Assembly: GCF_003515685.1 (NCBI RefSeq)
Contig: NZ_QWEG01000007.1
Span: 186,001-250,000 of the forward strand
Direction of reading: 5' to 3'
Origin: Neobacillus notoginsengisoli
GTDB lineage: Bacteria > Bacillota > Bacilli > Bacillales > Cytobacillaceae
Length of the DNA stretch: 64,000 nucleotides
Part shown: positions 46,128-55,876 of the stretch, in pieces
How the letters are laid out: each line of letters opens with the position of its first letter
Position numbering within the stretch: position 1 is the first letter of the stretch
The notes under the pieces: model-generated
The model's input: the letters and a program-made list of their open reading frames with translations, nothing else
Told to the model about the DNA's origin: nothing
The model's database searches: none
Translations under genes and position numbers: made by a program

Positions 46128-46607
46128 TTACTTATGATACGGTTCACAACGATTGATCCGAAAAGCCCGATACACTTGTTCAACGAGAATTAATCGCATC
46201 AACTGGTGGGGAAAGGTCATTTTTGAAAAAGAAAGCTTTTCATTCGCCCGGCTTAGCACTTCCTTGCTCAAGCCAAGCGATCCCCCTATAACAAAAGCTA
46301 TTTTGCTTTTGCCATGAAGGGCCAGCTTGTCAAGGTCGGCAGCAAGTTCCTCCGAAGATTGCATTTTTCCCTCAATGGCCAGTGCGATGACATGTGCATC
46401 AGTGTGAATCTTCGCCAGGATTCGCTCTCCTTCTTTCTTCTTGACCTGCTCCATTTCCGCTTGGCTCATTTCTTCTGGAGCTTTTTCGTCTGCAACCTCA
46501 ATGATTTCAATTTTGGCATAGGCCGAGAGTCTCTTCGTATATTCCTCAATTCCCTGTTTCAAGTATTTTTCTTTCAATTTGCCAACCGTTACGATAGAGA
46601 TATTCAC
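46128..46607 (-). CDS. rlmH: 23S rRNA pseudouridine-1915 N3-methyltransferase
   Basis: 159 aa SPOUT methyltransferase that methylates pseudouridine 1915 in helix 69 of 70S ribosomes. Motifs: [30 protein letters not shown], and the C-terminus [24 protein letters not shown] use the GTG at 46607, nine bases after AAAGGG, which gives the B. subtilis length. The usual C-terminal GEPYHK is CEPYHK here. Its last codons match the SCC attachment site of staphylococci, and copies of them lie at 41.29 and 14.64 kb. Confidence 0.95.
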   Translation of the reverse strand: MNISIVTVGKLKEKYLKQGIEEYTKRLSAYAKIEIIEVADEKAPEEMSQAEMEQVKKKEGERILAKIHTDAHVIALAIEGKMQSSEELAADLDKLALHGKSKIAFVIGGSLGLSKEVLSRANEKLSFSKMTFPHQLMRLILVEQVYRAFRINRCEPYHK

Positions 46608-47000
46608 AATCCACAACCCTTTACAATTTGGTTACAAACAGTTTACAAACAAGTTATCCACAGAACTTATCCACATGTCCACATTATCTATCCACATCTT
46701 GTATGCGATCATTCGTTCGCCACAACATATACTGCGCTATTTTGACAAAATTCACAGCCTGTTGATAAGTTGTCCACATCAACTTTTTCCAAAATCGGAA
46801 AGGTTTCATGCTCGTCTACCACCATGTCTAGAGCGAGATCTACGTGTTCTTCGCAGCAATAAATCAAGATTTTCACCTCTTCTTAATCGTAAAAATTGTC
46901 TTTTAAGACTCATTTTTTGTTTTTATTTATCTTTCCACAACCGATATCCAGTTATCCACACTATACTATACCGCACTTGCATGCGAATGAACAATCCACA
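46605..47000. promoter_or_regulatory. DnaA-box cluster upstream of rlmH
   Basis: Perfect TTATCCACA at 46654-46662, 46667-46675 and 46952-46960. Close variants are ATGTCCACA at 46675, CTATCCACA at 46688 and TTGTCCACA at 46770, with weaker ones at 46931 and 46995. B. subtilis has oriC-proximal DnaA-box clusters, and as I recall one lies at yydA, the rlmH orthologue. They titrate DnaA and tune initiation. The same position here suggests conservation. Confidence 0.82.
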
Positions 47001-47002
47001 AT

Positions 47003-47034
47003 AAAAACGGGGAAGCCATCCTTGGCTCCCCCGC
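47003..47034 (-). terminator. terminator of htrC
   Basis: CGGGGGAGCC-AAGGAT-GGCTTCCCCG followed on the minus strand by TTTTTATT, just after the htrC stop. Confidence 0.85.
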
Positions 47035-47041
47035 TCATTTC

Positions 47042-48280
47042 TTAAATATCCCCTTCACCAAGCACCAGGGTCGTCTTCATTTGCTTACCTTCCCTGTAAT
47101 ACGTAATCTTCATTTCCTCGCCAATTTTCTTTTTATTATAAAGGTGCTTCCGTAAATCAATCGCATCCTCAATTTTTTCGCCATCCATTGAAACAATGAC
47201 ATCCAGTTCCTTCAGGCCGGCCTTTTCGGCTGGCGAATTCGGAACAATATGCCTTAAGGCGACTCCGTAATTCACGCTTTTTGGGAGCTGCAGTTCACTT
47301 TGCTGGAAGGATGCCGGCAGTTCGGCAACAGAGCGCAGGTCTACCCCCATATATGGCCTTCTTACCTCACCATACTTCTCTAAATCGTCAATGACCGGCT
47401 CGGCATAATTAATCGGGATGGATAATCCGATTCCTTCAACCGCATTCTGGGCAATCTTCATTGAATTGATTCCGATGACTTGCCCAGCGATATTGATTAG
47501 TGCGCCGCCACTGTTTCCTGGGTTGATGGCAGCATCTGTCTGGATGACTTCTGCCTGCCAATCTGCGATGCCGTCCTGATTGATATCAACCGGAATGGAC
47601 CGTTCAAGCCCCGAAATAATTCCTTTTGTCACCGAGCCCGAAAAAGTCAGTCCAAGCGGATTGCCAATGGCTATAACCGGTTCGCCAGGCTTAAGATTAT
47701 CCGAATCACCGAACTCCGCAACGGTCTTAATCACTTTTGAGTCCACTTCGACCACCGCCAAATCGGTCCATACATCGCTGCCTTTCAGCTTTCCAGGGAT
47801 CTTGCTCCCGTTAGAGAGCGTAACCTCCAGTTCGGTCGCTCCGTCAACGACGTGAGCGTTTGTTGCTATATACGCTTTGTTCCCTTTAACTTTATAAATG
47901 ACTCCGGATCCGGTGCCTGCCGCTCTTTCCTGTTCTTCACTGAACCAGAAACCTTTCGAAGCTTGGATATTGCTTATCCCGACAACGGCATCCGCAGCTT
48001 TGTCTACGGCTTTTGTTACATCGGTTTCTACATCAACCGCTATCTTCTTTTGCCCGTCTGATGTGATTTTGCCACCGACGGCAGTTGTTTCTTCTGCCTT
48101 GTTCGTAGGCTCGACTTTATAAGGTAATAAACCTGCATTTGAAAGGTATGGAATTGTGAATATGACGAGGAAGGCACCAATGATTGCACCAAGAAGGCTT
48201 GCAAAAAAGGTTCCCTTTTTGCTCTTTTTAGGCTCAGGTTCTCTATATCTCGTTTGAACATCCTGATCATAATATCCCAT
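47042..48280 (-). CDS. htrC: membrane-anchored HtrA-like serine protease
   Basis: 412 aa, orthologous to B. subtilis YyxA/HtrC at the end of the wal operon. A charged cytoplasmic N-terminus and one membrane segment (near 25-47) precede the trypsin-like domain, with ATNAHVVDGA (His), TDLAVVEVD (Asp) and NPGNSGGALIN (Ser). A C-terminal PDZ domain begins near residue 310. The ATG at 48280 follows GGAGGAGG, and the upstream in-frame ATG lies inside this SD region. It degrades misfolded exported proteins. Confidence 0.94.
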   Translation of the reverse strand: MGYYDQDVQTRYREPEPKKSKKGTFFASLLGAIIGAFLVIFTIPYLSNAGLLPYKVEPTNKAEETTAVGGKITSDGQKKIAVDVETDVTKAVDKAADAVVGISNIQASKGFWFSEEQERAAGTGSGVIYKVKGNKAYIATNAHVVDGATELEVTLSNGSKIPGKLKGSDVWTDLAVVEVDSKVIKTVAEFGDSDNLKPGEPVIAIGNPLGLTFSGSVTKGIISGLERSIPVDINQDGIADWQAEVIQTDAAINPGNSGGALINIAGQVIGINSMKIAQNAVEGIGLSIPINYAEPVIDDLEKYGEVRRPYMGVDLRSVAELPASFQQSELQLPKSVNYGVALRHIVPNSPAEKAGLKELDVIVSMDGEKIEDAIDLRKHLYNKKKIGEEMKITYYREGKQMKTTLVLGEGDI

Positions 48281-48420
48281 GAATCGTTCCTCCTCCATTA
48301 CAGCCCATTCAACCGCACTGCTACATTCATTATACTCCCTGCACTCTATAAATCTAAGAAAAAGGCATGCTCGGGAAGTCCTTTTTTTACATGAGTCACC
48401 AATTTGACCTATATGAAGAA

Positions 48421-48459
48421 AAGAGCAAACATCCTCCCATAAAGGAAGGACATTCGCTC
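48421..48459. terminator. bidirectional terminator-like hairpin
   Basis: GAGCAAACATCCTCCC-ATAAA-GGAAGGACATTCGCTC with TCTCTTTTTTT on the plus side and TTTTC on the minus side, between yycJ and htrC. Confidence 0.65.
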
Positions 48460-48486
48460 TCTTTTTTTAAAGGCTGTAATAAATGG

Positions 48487-48616
48487 CTGTTGATTTCCGC
48501 TACGGGCACACGCTTTCCGCGGGGCGTCAGTGGGGCCTCCTCGGCGCCATGGCGCCTGTGGGGTCTCTACCTTGCCGCTGCATCCCGCCGGAGTCGGTGC
48601 CCTTCGCTCCAATCCA
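48487..48616. repeat. ~130-bp GC-rich interspersed repeat (copy 2)
   Basis: The same element as 44593-44728 in the same orientation: GCTTTCCGCGGGGCGTCA, CCTCCTCGGCGCC, GGCGCCTGTGGGGTCTC, GCATCCCGC, GCTCCAATCCAC. It lies between yycJ and the hairpin before htrC. Confidence 0.8.
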
Positions 48617-48664
48617 CGGAGTTAAAAATCAACATACTTCTTTAACATAGCCTTTTTAAAACTA

Positions 48665-49459
48665 TTACACCGCGGTCAATACCGTCGGAACACGCGGGTC
48701 GGTATCATACAAATCAAATTGCTCACCAATCCGGATGCCCCTTGTCTCTAGTGTCTGGGCAACAGACATCCTCGCCAGATCCTTCATATTATTATCAAGA
48801 CTCAAGTGAGCCAGATAAATTCGTTTCGTCCTTTCACCAGCAACTTCGCTCATCGCGATGGCCGCATCTTCATTCGATACATGGCCGACATCGCTCAAAA
48901 TCCGGCGCTTTACATTCCACGGATATCTTCCCATCCTGAGCATCTGGACATCATGGTTACTTTCGAATACATATGCATCCGCATTGGAAATCGTGCCTTT
49001 CATTCGGTCACTCACATAACCCGTATCAGTAATCACGACAAGTTTCTTCCCGCCTGAATGAAAGACATAGAACATCGGCTCAGCGGCATCATGAGAAACA
49101 CCAAACGATTCAATATCAAGTGAGCCGAAGCTTTTGACCGTTTCCATTCCGAAGACAAATTTTTGTTCGGTCGGGACTTCCCCGATGCTATGCTCCATCG
49201 CCTGCCATGTTTTTTCATTCGCATAGATTGGAAGCTTGTACTTCCTTGCGGCGACCCCCAGGCCTTTTATATGGTCGCTGTGCTCATGCGTAACGAGAAT
49301 TCCGGACAAATTGCGCATTTCCCGGCCGATTTTTTGAAATAGGCCTTCCATTTGCTTTCCGCTTAGGCCAGCATCGACAAGGAAGGAATACTCCCCTGAT
49401 TCCACATAAATCGCATTACCGGTACTCCCGCTCGCCAGCACACTAAACTGCAACGTCAT
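48665..49459 (-). CDS. yycJ: metallo-beta-lactamase-fold exonuclease WalJ/YycJ
   Basis: 264 aa with the MBL motif [12 protein letters not shown] near residue 60 and further ligands [10 protein letters not shown] and [11 protein letters not shown]. The wal-operon member is proposed to act in DNA metabolism and cell-wall or division coordination. The ATG at 49459 ([15 protein letters not shown]) aligns with B. subtilis YycJ; it lies just beyond the walI stop with ACGGAG as SD. The GTG three codons upstream overlaps walI and is less likely. Confidence 0.93.
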   Translation of the reverse strand: MTLQFSVLASGSTGNAIYVESGEYSFLVDAGLSGKQMEGLFQKIGREMRNLSGILVTHEHSDHIKGLGVAARKYKLPIYANEKTWQAMEHSIGEVPTEQKFVFGMETVKSFGSLDIESFGVSHDAAEPMFYVFHSGGKKLVVITDTGYVSDRMKGTISNADAYVFESNHDVQMLRMGRYPWNVKRRILSDVGHVSNEDAAIAMSEVAGERTKRIYLAHLSLDNNMKDLARMSVAQTLETRGIRIGEQFDLYDTDPRVPTVLTAV

Positions 49460-49464
49460 TCCGT

Positions 49465-50259
49465 TCACTCCGTTACTTCATTTTCTTCGCTAGTAAAATC
49501 AATCACTTGTCCCTCGAATGCATTCACAAACAAGCTTCGCTTATCATTGACAACAAACCGCCACGTAGGTGCAAAAACTTGCGAGGAGGCAAGCGGGACG
49601 ATCGTAGAATAACCAAGCTCCACTTTCGTGATTGTGCTCTTTGTCTCGAGCAGCCCTTTTTGGCGAAGGACCCCCAACGCTTTTAATGGCTGTATGACTT
49701 CCTCTTTTGCACTGAGCTTTTCAATTTCTTCAAGGTAAGTCTGTTCATAACCAACAATTTGGTTGTTTTTGTTCAAGTGAAAAACAAGCATGCCATTTTT
49801 GTTTTTATAAAAAAACTTGTTCTGGAATTGCTGAAAATACGTTATCGTCTTCTCTTTATCGTCTTTGTCCCAATAAAGGTAGTCGCTGCCATTGAGGACA
49901 TATTCAGAAATGAACCCAGAAAGCGATACTGGTTCGAAATTTGAGTCAAGCTGGTAAGGTTTCTCAAGCGTTGATGACAAAATCGTCTTTTGAACAATCG
50001 TAACCGTTTGGCCTTTGAGTTTTTCTGTTTCCTCTTCCGTAAATTCTTTAATTCTCGCACTTAAATACTGGTCCTTGATCGTAGTCTTCGGCATCTCATT
50101 ATACGTTATTTCATCCGTCTTTAATTGTTCTTCGACAGTTGCATCCTTTTTAACCTCAAACTGGTTCGCATCATGCTTTACCATGAACTGATAAAGAAGG
50201 TAAACGTCCAGGATCAGGAAGGTAATAATGAAAATCGTTTTAATTCTACTCCAATCCAC
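49465..50259 (-). CDS. walI: WalI/YycI, negative regulator of WalK
   Basis: 264 aa. One N-terminal membrane helix ([20 protein letters not shown]) is followed by an extracytoplasmic domain with the YycI fold. With WalH it forms a membrane complex that modulates WalK kinase activity. It overlaps walH by 14 bp. Sequence conservation of this family is low, so position in the operon is part of the evidence. Confidence 0.92.
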   Translation of the reverse strand: MDWSRIKTIFIITFLILDVYLLYQFMVKHDANQFEVKKDATVEEQLKTDEITYNEMPKTTIKDQYLSARIKEFTEEETEKLKGQTVTIVQKTILSSTLEKPYQLDSNFEPVSLSGFISEYVLNGSDYLYWDKDDKEKTITYFQQFQNKFFYKNKNGMLVFHLNKNNQIVGYEQTYLEEIEKLSAKEEVIQPLKALGVLRQKGLLETKSTITKVELGYSTIVPLASSQVFAPTWRFVVNDKRSLFVNAFEGQVIDFTSEENEVTE

Positions 50260-51562
50260 GTTTCAGCCCTCCCAATTCTTCCGAGGATATTTCCATCCAA
50301 CGTTTATTGTAGAGGTAGAACCACGCGGGCTTCAACGTGATGAGCCTATTGGATTGCTGGTCTCTTTCCAGCCTGTAGCCAAGGACAAGATTTTCGAGCA
50401 GTTCAGGCCTGAAGTTCCCATTACTTTGCAAAAATTCAAGAGCTTCTCTCCCTGATGGCCGGGTTACCATTTTATATTCATATGCAAGTTCCATTGCAAA
50501 AGTAGGCCTAGTAAATCGGGTAATTTCATTCCTTCCCCAAATCTCTGTAATTTCCGACAGGCCCCATTCATTAAAAACCGGATAGCCATCCATGCTATAC
50601 AGCCTGAACGTAACCCTCTGCTTGGATTCATCAAGAAACGCGTACCGATATGGATCAGTCCAACCGCCGTGTTCATTAATGAAATCAATACTCCGTTTCA
50701 GCAAATTCGTGGAGCCTGATAAGTAATCCGTTTCCTCTGATGGATTTACAAACACAAGCCGATTTTCATCCGTATAAATATTTAATTTGCTCGTGTCATT
50801 CGCATATTCTACCCCATTGCCGACAATGCTTTTTTGCACGAAGCTTGGGTTCTTGAACAAGGCTTCCTTAAATAGCTCTGAGTCAATGTCCATAGGCAGA
50901 TACGTGTACTCTAACATTTCCGTCTCTTCTGCAGGCAAGAAAATCGTCCGCTTACCTGTCGCATCAAAGGCGAAATAAGGAGGATGCTGGTTCGCTTTTG
51001 CAAAAAAAGAACGATTGAATTGAGACAAGAACGATTGGGAGATGTAACTGACATAAATCTCCTGATTTCTTACATTTGCAAAATAAACGGCTCCCCTGTC
51101 CTTTTGCAGAGTTTTCATGTCAATGACCAATCTATCAAAACGGAAGGAAGGTATTTTCTTTTGTTCGAATTGAATGATATTCCGGAAAACTTCAATCGGG
51201 ACTTCATGAGGAAACACAATTTCCACCTTGCCATCCCCATGGACTGACTGCTTGAAGGTACCTGCCTGCTCGGTATAATTTTTTACATCAAGAAACTCCC
51301 AGCTGGCCATTTCCTTCATCAGCTTATCAATATCGCCCACCTTGGAGGAACCATAATGATTATCATCTATATGATAAATAATGCGATCAGGCTTAATGAT
51401 CCTGGCCTCTTCTTTTTTCTCACCAATTTTCACTTCTTCAATGAGGGGTCCACTTTGAAGCGGGTCATAATTCGGCTGGTATGTCCACAGAGCCCAGGTC
51501 AGCCACATACTGAGGGTGACCAATATCGTCAGCACCACGGATTTGATTGTTTCATATTTCAT
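50246..51562 (-). CDS. walH: WalH/YycH, regulator of WalK
   Basis: 438 aa. One N-terminal membrane helix (VVLTILVTLSMWLTWALW) is followed by a long extracytoplasmic region. The ATG at 51562 overlaps the walK stop as ATGA and has GAGGGTG seven bases upstream, better than the ATG two codons earlier. It interacts with WalI and WalK to restrain or tune the WalRK system. Confidence 0.92.
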   Translation of the reverse strand: MKYETIKSVVLTILVTLSMWLTWALWTYQPNYDPLQSGPLIEEVKIGEKKEEARIIKPDRIIYHIDDNHYGSSKVGDIDKLMKEMASWEFLDVKNYTEQAGTFKQSVHGDGKVEIVFPHEVPIEVFRNIIQFEQKKIPSFRFDRLVIDMKTLQKDRGAVYFANVRNQEIYVSYISQSFLSQFNRSFFAKANQHPPYFAFDATGKRTIFLPAEETEMLEYTYLPMDIDSELFKEALFKNPSFVQKSIVGNGVEYANDTSKLNIYTDENRLVFVNPSEETDYLSGSTNLLKRSIDFINEHGGWTDPYRYAFLDESKQRVTFRLYSMDGYPVFNEWGLSEITEIWGRNEITRFTRPTFAMELAYEYKMVTRPSGREALEFLQSNGNFRPELLENLVLGYRLERDQQSNRLITLKPAWFYLYNKRWMEISSEELGGLKRGLE

Positions 51563-53382
51563 GACCATTCACCCTCTTCAGACGGCTCATAAGGGAGGGT
51601 GAGAATGATCTGTGTTCCTTTTCCTTCCTCACTTGTTGCCCAGATATTGCCTCCATGCGCATTGACCATTTCTTTTGCGATGGCAAGACCAAGCCCCGTC
51701 CCCCCGAGCTTTCGGGTTCTGGCTTTATCAACCCGGTAAAAGCGGTCAAATATTTTTTCAAGATTTTCTTTCGGTATGCCAATTCCTTCATCTTTTATGC
51801 TGACAGTTATTTTCCCATTTTCCTCGAAAAGTGTAAAAATAACTTCCCCGCCTTCAGGCGAGTATTTCAGAGCGTTGGAAATGATGTTATCAATTACCTG
51901 TGTCATCTTGTCCCCATCAATTTCGACAAACAAAGATTTCCGTGGGAGAATTCGGGTAAAGCGGACATTTTCACGCTTTGTCATTTCAAAACGGTCAATA
52001 ATCCTACTTAAAAAATCAGTAAAATCGACCCATTCCTTCGAGAGGCGATAATCTCTGCTGTCCATTTTCGATAGCTGAAGCAGGGCGTTGACGAGACGGA
52101 TCATTCGCTCTGTTTCCGTTTGGGCAACATTTAAAAACTGGGGCCCAACCACTGGATCATGCATTACTCCATCCGCCAATGCCTCGAGGTAGCTCCGCAT
52201 CGTTGTTAGAGGCGTTCTCAACTCATGTGATACATTGGCAACAAACTCCCGTCGCTCCGCATCAATTTTTTCCTGCTCGGTAATGTCGTGGAGGACAACA
52301 ATCAGGCCGTTCACAAAGCCGGTTTCTTTTTGGATAACGGACAAATTCGCCCGCAAAATATAAGGATCGTGTTTTGTACTATAGTCAAGGATGATGGAAT
52401 CCTTAACTTCGAGCAATTCATCGAACGTATACGTATCGTCAAAATCCAGGAGGGAGACAATTGGCTGCGATAAGACTGTTTCACGTGAAACGCCCAGCAT
52501 GTTGGCGGCTGGTTCATTAATGACAATGACGCGGCCTCTGCGATCAGTGGCAATTACACCGTCAGTCATATAAGCAAGAACCGAGGAAAGCTTCCTGCGT
52601 TCGCCTTCAGTCGTAGCCTGTGCTTCCTGGAGTTTTTTTGTTAGGTTATTAAAAGTCATCGCTAACGTACCAATTTCATCGTAGCCATAAACCTTTACTT
52701 TACGCGAAAAATTTCCTTTTGCCATGGCAATCGCCTGTTTTTTCATATCGGTGATCGGCCTTGTAATTGTCTGGGCCAAAAGAATGCCGAGCAGAGCCGT
52801 TATGGAGAGTGCAATCGCAGTACCAGTCGCGAGAATCTTGTTGATCGTCTTCATCTGCTCAAACACGCTCTCGATATTTGCGACGATGTAAATGGCTCCA
52901 ATCGTTTTTCTTTCTGACTTAATTGGCGTTGCTAGAGCCCAGATCCGATGGCCGTTTTTCTCGTCAATCAGAATATCGCTTTGCTCCTCTTCCAGCACAA
53001 GCGCCCGTTTAATCCTCAGCTCAGGCGTCCTCTGTCCGACGACTCCCTGATCATTCTCCTCTGATGTTCCGATGATTTTTAACGAAGGCGCTTCAATCAG
53101 CCTTACCTCAGTGATATCTGCGATGGCAAAATCACGGAGGATTTTTCGGATATCTTCCTCGCGAGTGTCTTCCGGACCCTTCTCTTTGGTCATTTGTTCG
53201 ACAAGGTTATAGCTTAGCATCGTAACTTGTCGCTTTAAGGACGTCTGGAAATTTGTTATAAGTGTCTCTTCCAGCTGCCTGACAAAATAAACCCCGATAA
53301 TTTGCATGGCAACGAGGATTAATAGTACATAAACAAGGACAAATTTTAAATGGATTGATTTAAAAAAGCCGACTCTTCTCAT
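51559..53382 (-). CDS. walK: essential sensor histidine kinase WalK
   Basis: 607 aa. TM1 (about 12-33), an extracytoplasmic Cache/PAS domain (about 35-180), TM2 (about 182-204), HAMP (TITRPITDMKKQAI), cytoplasmic PAS (MTDGVIATDRRGRVIVIN), and HisKA with the phosphorylated His in NVSHELRTPLTTMRSY near residue 385. The ATPase domain has the N-box DNIISNALKYSPEGG and G-boxes DEGIGIP and GGTGLGLAIAKEM. It phosphorylates WalR to control cell-wall hydrolases. Confidence 0.97.
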   Translation of the reverse strand: MRRVGFFKSIHLKFVLVYVLLILVAMQIIGVYFVRQLEETLITNFQTSLKRQVTMLSYNLVEQMTKEKGPEDTREEDIRKILRDFAIADITEVRLIEAPSLKIIGTSEENDQGVVGQRTPELRIKRALVLEEEQSDILIDEKNGHRIWALATPIKSERKTIGAIYIVANIESVFEQMKTINKILATGTAIALSITALLGILLAQTITRPITDMKKQAIAMAKGNFSRKVKVYGYDEIGTLAMTFNNLTKKLQEAQATTEGERRKLSSVLAYMTDGVIATDRRGRVIVINEPAANMLGVSRETVLSQPIVSLLDFDDTYTFDELLEVKDSIILDYSTKHDPYILRANLSVIQKETGFVNGLIVVLHDITEQEKIDAERREFVANVSHELRTPLTTMRSYLEALADGVMHDPVVGPQFLNVAQTETERMIRLVNALLQLSKMDSRDYRLSKEWVDFTDFLSRIIDRFEMTKRENVRFTRILPRKSLFVEIDGDKMTQVIDNIISNALKYSPEGGEVIFTLFEENGKITVSIKDEGIGIPKENLEKIFDRFYRVDKARTRKLGGTGLGLAIAKEMVNAHGGNIWATSEEGKGTQIILTLPYEPSEEGEWS

Positions 53383-53390
53383 GAAGATAC

Positions 53391-54098
53391 TTACTCCTGA
53401 TCAGGATTTCGCAAATAATAGCCGACTCCTCTTCTTGTCACAATCCAGGCTGGATGGCTTGGGTTATCTTCAATCTTCTCGCGGAGCCGTCTTACCGTTA
53501 CATCCACAGTGCGGACGTCACCAAAATAATCATAACCCCAGACGGTTTGTAGAAGATGTTCCCTTGTCATAACCTGCCCAATGTGTTTAGCAAGATAGTG
53601 GAGAAGCTCAAACTCACGGTGTGTTAATTCAATTGTTTCGCCCCGTTTGGATACAACATAGGCATCCGGATGGATGGTCAAGGACCCTACTTCAATTTCA
53701 TTGGATGAATCCTCTGCGCCTTGTCCTACCGGAAGCTGATGGCGGCGGAGGTTAGCCTTAACCCTGGCAATTAGTTCCCTTGTGCTGAATGGCTTCGTTA
53801 CATAGTCATCTGCCCCCAGCTCAAGGCCGAGAACCTTATCGATTTCCGAATCCTTCGCAGTGAGCATGATAATTGGCATTTCGTATTTTTTCCTAACTTC
53901 ACGGCACACTTCCATTCCATCGCGGAGTGGCAGCATAATATCAAGAAGGATCAGGTCAGGCTGTACTTCTTCAACCATGGAGATAGCCTCGTTCCCATCG
54001 TATGCGCAATAAACTGTGTAGCCCTCTTTCTTGAGATTGAACTGGAGTATATCCGCAATCGGCTTCTCATCGTCTACAACTAATATTTTCTTTTCCAT
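53391..54098 (-). CDS. walR: essential response regulator WalR
   Basis: 235 aa OmpR-family regulator. The receiver has phospho-Asp in LILLDIMLP and signature [20 protein letters not shown], followed by a C-terminal winged helix with [21 protein letters not shown]-type recognition region. The ATG at 54098 ([12 protein letters not shown]) is seven to eight bases after GGAAGGAG and matches B. subtilis; two upstream codons are excluded. It binds direct repeats of TGTWAH spaced by five. Confidence 0.97.
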   Translation of the reverse strand: MEKKILVVDDEKPIADILQFNLKKEGYTVYCAYDGNEAISMVEEVQPDLILLDIMLPLRDGMEVCREVRKKYEMPIIMLTAKDSEIDKVLGLELGADDYVTKPFSTRELIARVKANLRRHQLPVGQGAEDSSNEIEVGSLTIHPDAYVVSKRGETIELTHREFELLHYLAKHIGQVMTREHLLQTVWGYDYFGDVRTVDVTVRRLREKIEDNPSHPAWIVTRRGVGYYLRNPDQE

Positions 54099-54211
54099 CC
54101 CCATACTCCTTCCTCTATACCGTTTCCCTTACTTTTACACGTTAATTTACTATTTTACTTTACCATTTTACAGCCCATAAATCATCTATTAGAAACATTT
54201 GCTAGCTAGTG

Positions 54212-54240
54212 GAAAAGCCCCCAGCATCTGGCTGGAGGCT
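54212..54240 (-). terminator. terminator of the M23 peptidase gene
   Basis: AGCCTCCAGC-CAGAT-GCTGGGGGCT followed by TTTTCC on the minus strand, so the wal operon starts fresh from 54105-54211. Confidence 0.8.
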
Positions 54241-54251
54241 AATAAATCGTA

Positions 54252-55718
54252 TTATTTACGCAGGTACTTCATCGGATTCTGAAGGCTGCCGTTCTTATAT
54301 ACTTCAAAGTGGAGATGTACGCCGGTAGAATTACCGGTGGAACCCATATTGCCAATCTTGGAACCTTTTGCAACTGTTTGGCCCGCTCTTACGTCTATTG
54401 AAGAAAGATGGGCATAGACTGTGCGGAAACCATTCTGGTGGTCAATGACAATTTTGTTCCCATACCCGCCATCCCAGCCTGCTGATACAACTGTACCGTT
54501 GTCTGCAGCTTTTATCGTCAGATTTGATGGACGTGCAATGTCAATTCCTTTATGCATTTTGCCCCAGCGGTGTCCTACCTGACTGGAAACATACCCGCCG
54601 GATGCAGGCCAAGCGAATGAGCCTTCACCACGGGATGGAACGACTTTTGTTCCTCTAACAATGATATGGTTAACCGGCTTCTGGGTGACCTGTTCCTTCA
54701 CCACCGCATTCTTAATCACTTTACCGTTTTTCTCGGATACGGCGTAGGTCACTTCGCGCTCGCCGTTCTTACCCTCTTGCTTAACTTTTTTGTCCCCTTT
54801 AAACATGGACGCATTATCTTCAACTTCTGTCTGGAAGGAAACTGTTTCTTTTTTGAACATTTCTTTGTCGACGATTATTTCAAGGTATGGCTTTGGAACC
54901 GTAATATTCAACTCTTGGCCGATTTTAAGAAGTGAATCTTCTTTCATTCCCGGATTCAGGGCTAGCAGCTCGGATGTTGAAAGATTAGCTCCAACTGCGA
55001 TTGAACCAAGGACATCGCCATCTTTTACAGTGTATTTCTGTTCTTCAAGTGTCCCTTTCAGTAGGAAATTAACTGCCTCATCCGGAGTAAGGATGTTTTG
55101 TGGCTCTGTAGTTGTTTCTTTTACCTCTGCCTCATTCGTTAAACGAACATCAAGAATACGAGTTTCATTTTCCTTGAGTGCGGGTAATGCAGTAGAAGGA
55201 TGTTCTTTCCTAGCTTCAAATTCTTTGAGCTGTTCTTCTGTTACATATTTAAGCTTCAGCTTTTTAAGCGTTTCTTCGGCAGCTTCTTTGCTCCCCAGTT
55301 GCACAACCGGTTGACCATCAATGACAATTGCCGCTGATTCAACTTCAAGCGTTATTTCCTCAGCAAGCTTCTCTGCAGCTTTTTGGTTGTTTGCTGTAGA
55401 GCGGAAAACCTGCTCAGAAATGTATGTAAGCTTCGATCCAAGCTTAAAGTCAATTCCTTTGTTGGCCTGCTTCATTTCCTGAAGTTCTCTATCAATAATT
55501 GATTCAACTACACTCTTATCAGAAACAGTGCCTATGTATGTATCATTCAAATAAACATAATAAACAGTCGTCAGGCTATTTGCTGAACCAATTGCTTGGC
55601 CTGATCCAAATACAAGCGCTGAAGCCGCAATCGCAGTCACCATCATCTTTTTAAGCGGATGTAATACTTTATTCGGTTTTTTCGTTAGCACGGTACTTTC
55701 CTTTGAAATGAATTCCAT
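54252..55718 (-). CDS. secreted LysM-G5-M23 peptidoglycan endopeptidase
   Basis: 488 aa. An N-terminal basic stretch and hydrophobic segment (MMVTAIAASALVFGSGQAIG) serve as signal/anchor. Residues about 50-210 are a helical domain, then LysM (YTVKDGDVLGSIA, LLALNPG), a G5-like domain (about 285-365), and a C-terminal M23 domain. Its zinc ligands are in HKGIDIA, YAHLSS and VHLHFEV. It should cut peptide cross-links in the wall. Position next to walR suggests WalR control; a partial WalR-like repeat lies upstream at 55860-55876. Confidence 0.92.
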   Translation of the reverse strand: MEFISKESTVLTKKPNKVLHPLKKMMVTAIAASALVFGSGQAIGSANSLTTVYYVYLNDTYIGTVSDKSVVESIIDRELQEMKQANKGIDFKLGSKLTYISEQVFRSTANNQKAAEKLAEEITLEVESAAIVIDGQPVVQLGSKEAAEETLKKLKLKYVTEEQLKEFEARKEHPSTALPALKENETRILDVRLTNEAEVKETTTEPQNILTPDEAVNFLLKGTLEEQKYTVKDGDVLGSIAVGANLSTSELLALNPGMKEDSLLKIGQELNITVPKPYLEIIVDKEMFKKETVSFQTEVEDNASMFKGDKKVKQEGKNGEREVTYAVSEKNGKVIKNAVVKEQVTQKPVNHIIVRGTKVVPSRGEGSFAWPASGGYVSSQVGHRWGKMHKGIDIARPSNLTIKAADNGTVVSAGWDGGYGNKIVIDHQNGFRTVYAHLSSIDVRAGQTVAKGSKIGNMGSTGNSTGVHLHFEVYKNGSLQNPMKYLRK

Positions 55719-55859
55719 TGTTATCCTCCCTGAGCGACAGAAACAAAACCTCTTAATTACTCAAAAATAATTCTATTATCTTATTGGGAAATACTTGATT
55801 CTCATAACACGTCTATACTTTACCATAAAATGATTTAAATAGATTATAAGTCCTTATAA

Positions 55860-55876
55860 TGTAACAAAAATGTATA
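55860..55876 (+). promoter_or_regulatory. possible WalR box
   Basis: TGTAAC-AAAAA-TGTATA matches TGTWAH-N5-TGTWAH with one mismatch. It lies about 140 bp upstream of the M23 gene but on the opposite strand to it. The rest of 55719-56110 is non-coding and AT-rich. Confidence 0.35.

Noticed and set aside
12000-46128. A ccr-type recombinase or any transposase
   Set aside because: I read every sizeable frame and found none with serine-recombinase or transposase motifs, so mobility is argued from the repeats alone.
48409-48612. Minus-strand open frame over the second GC-rich repeat
   Set aside because: The frame exists only because the repeat is GC-rich; it has no SD and no protein similarity.
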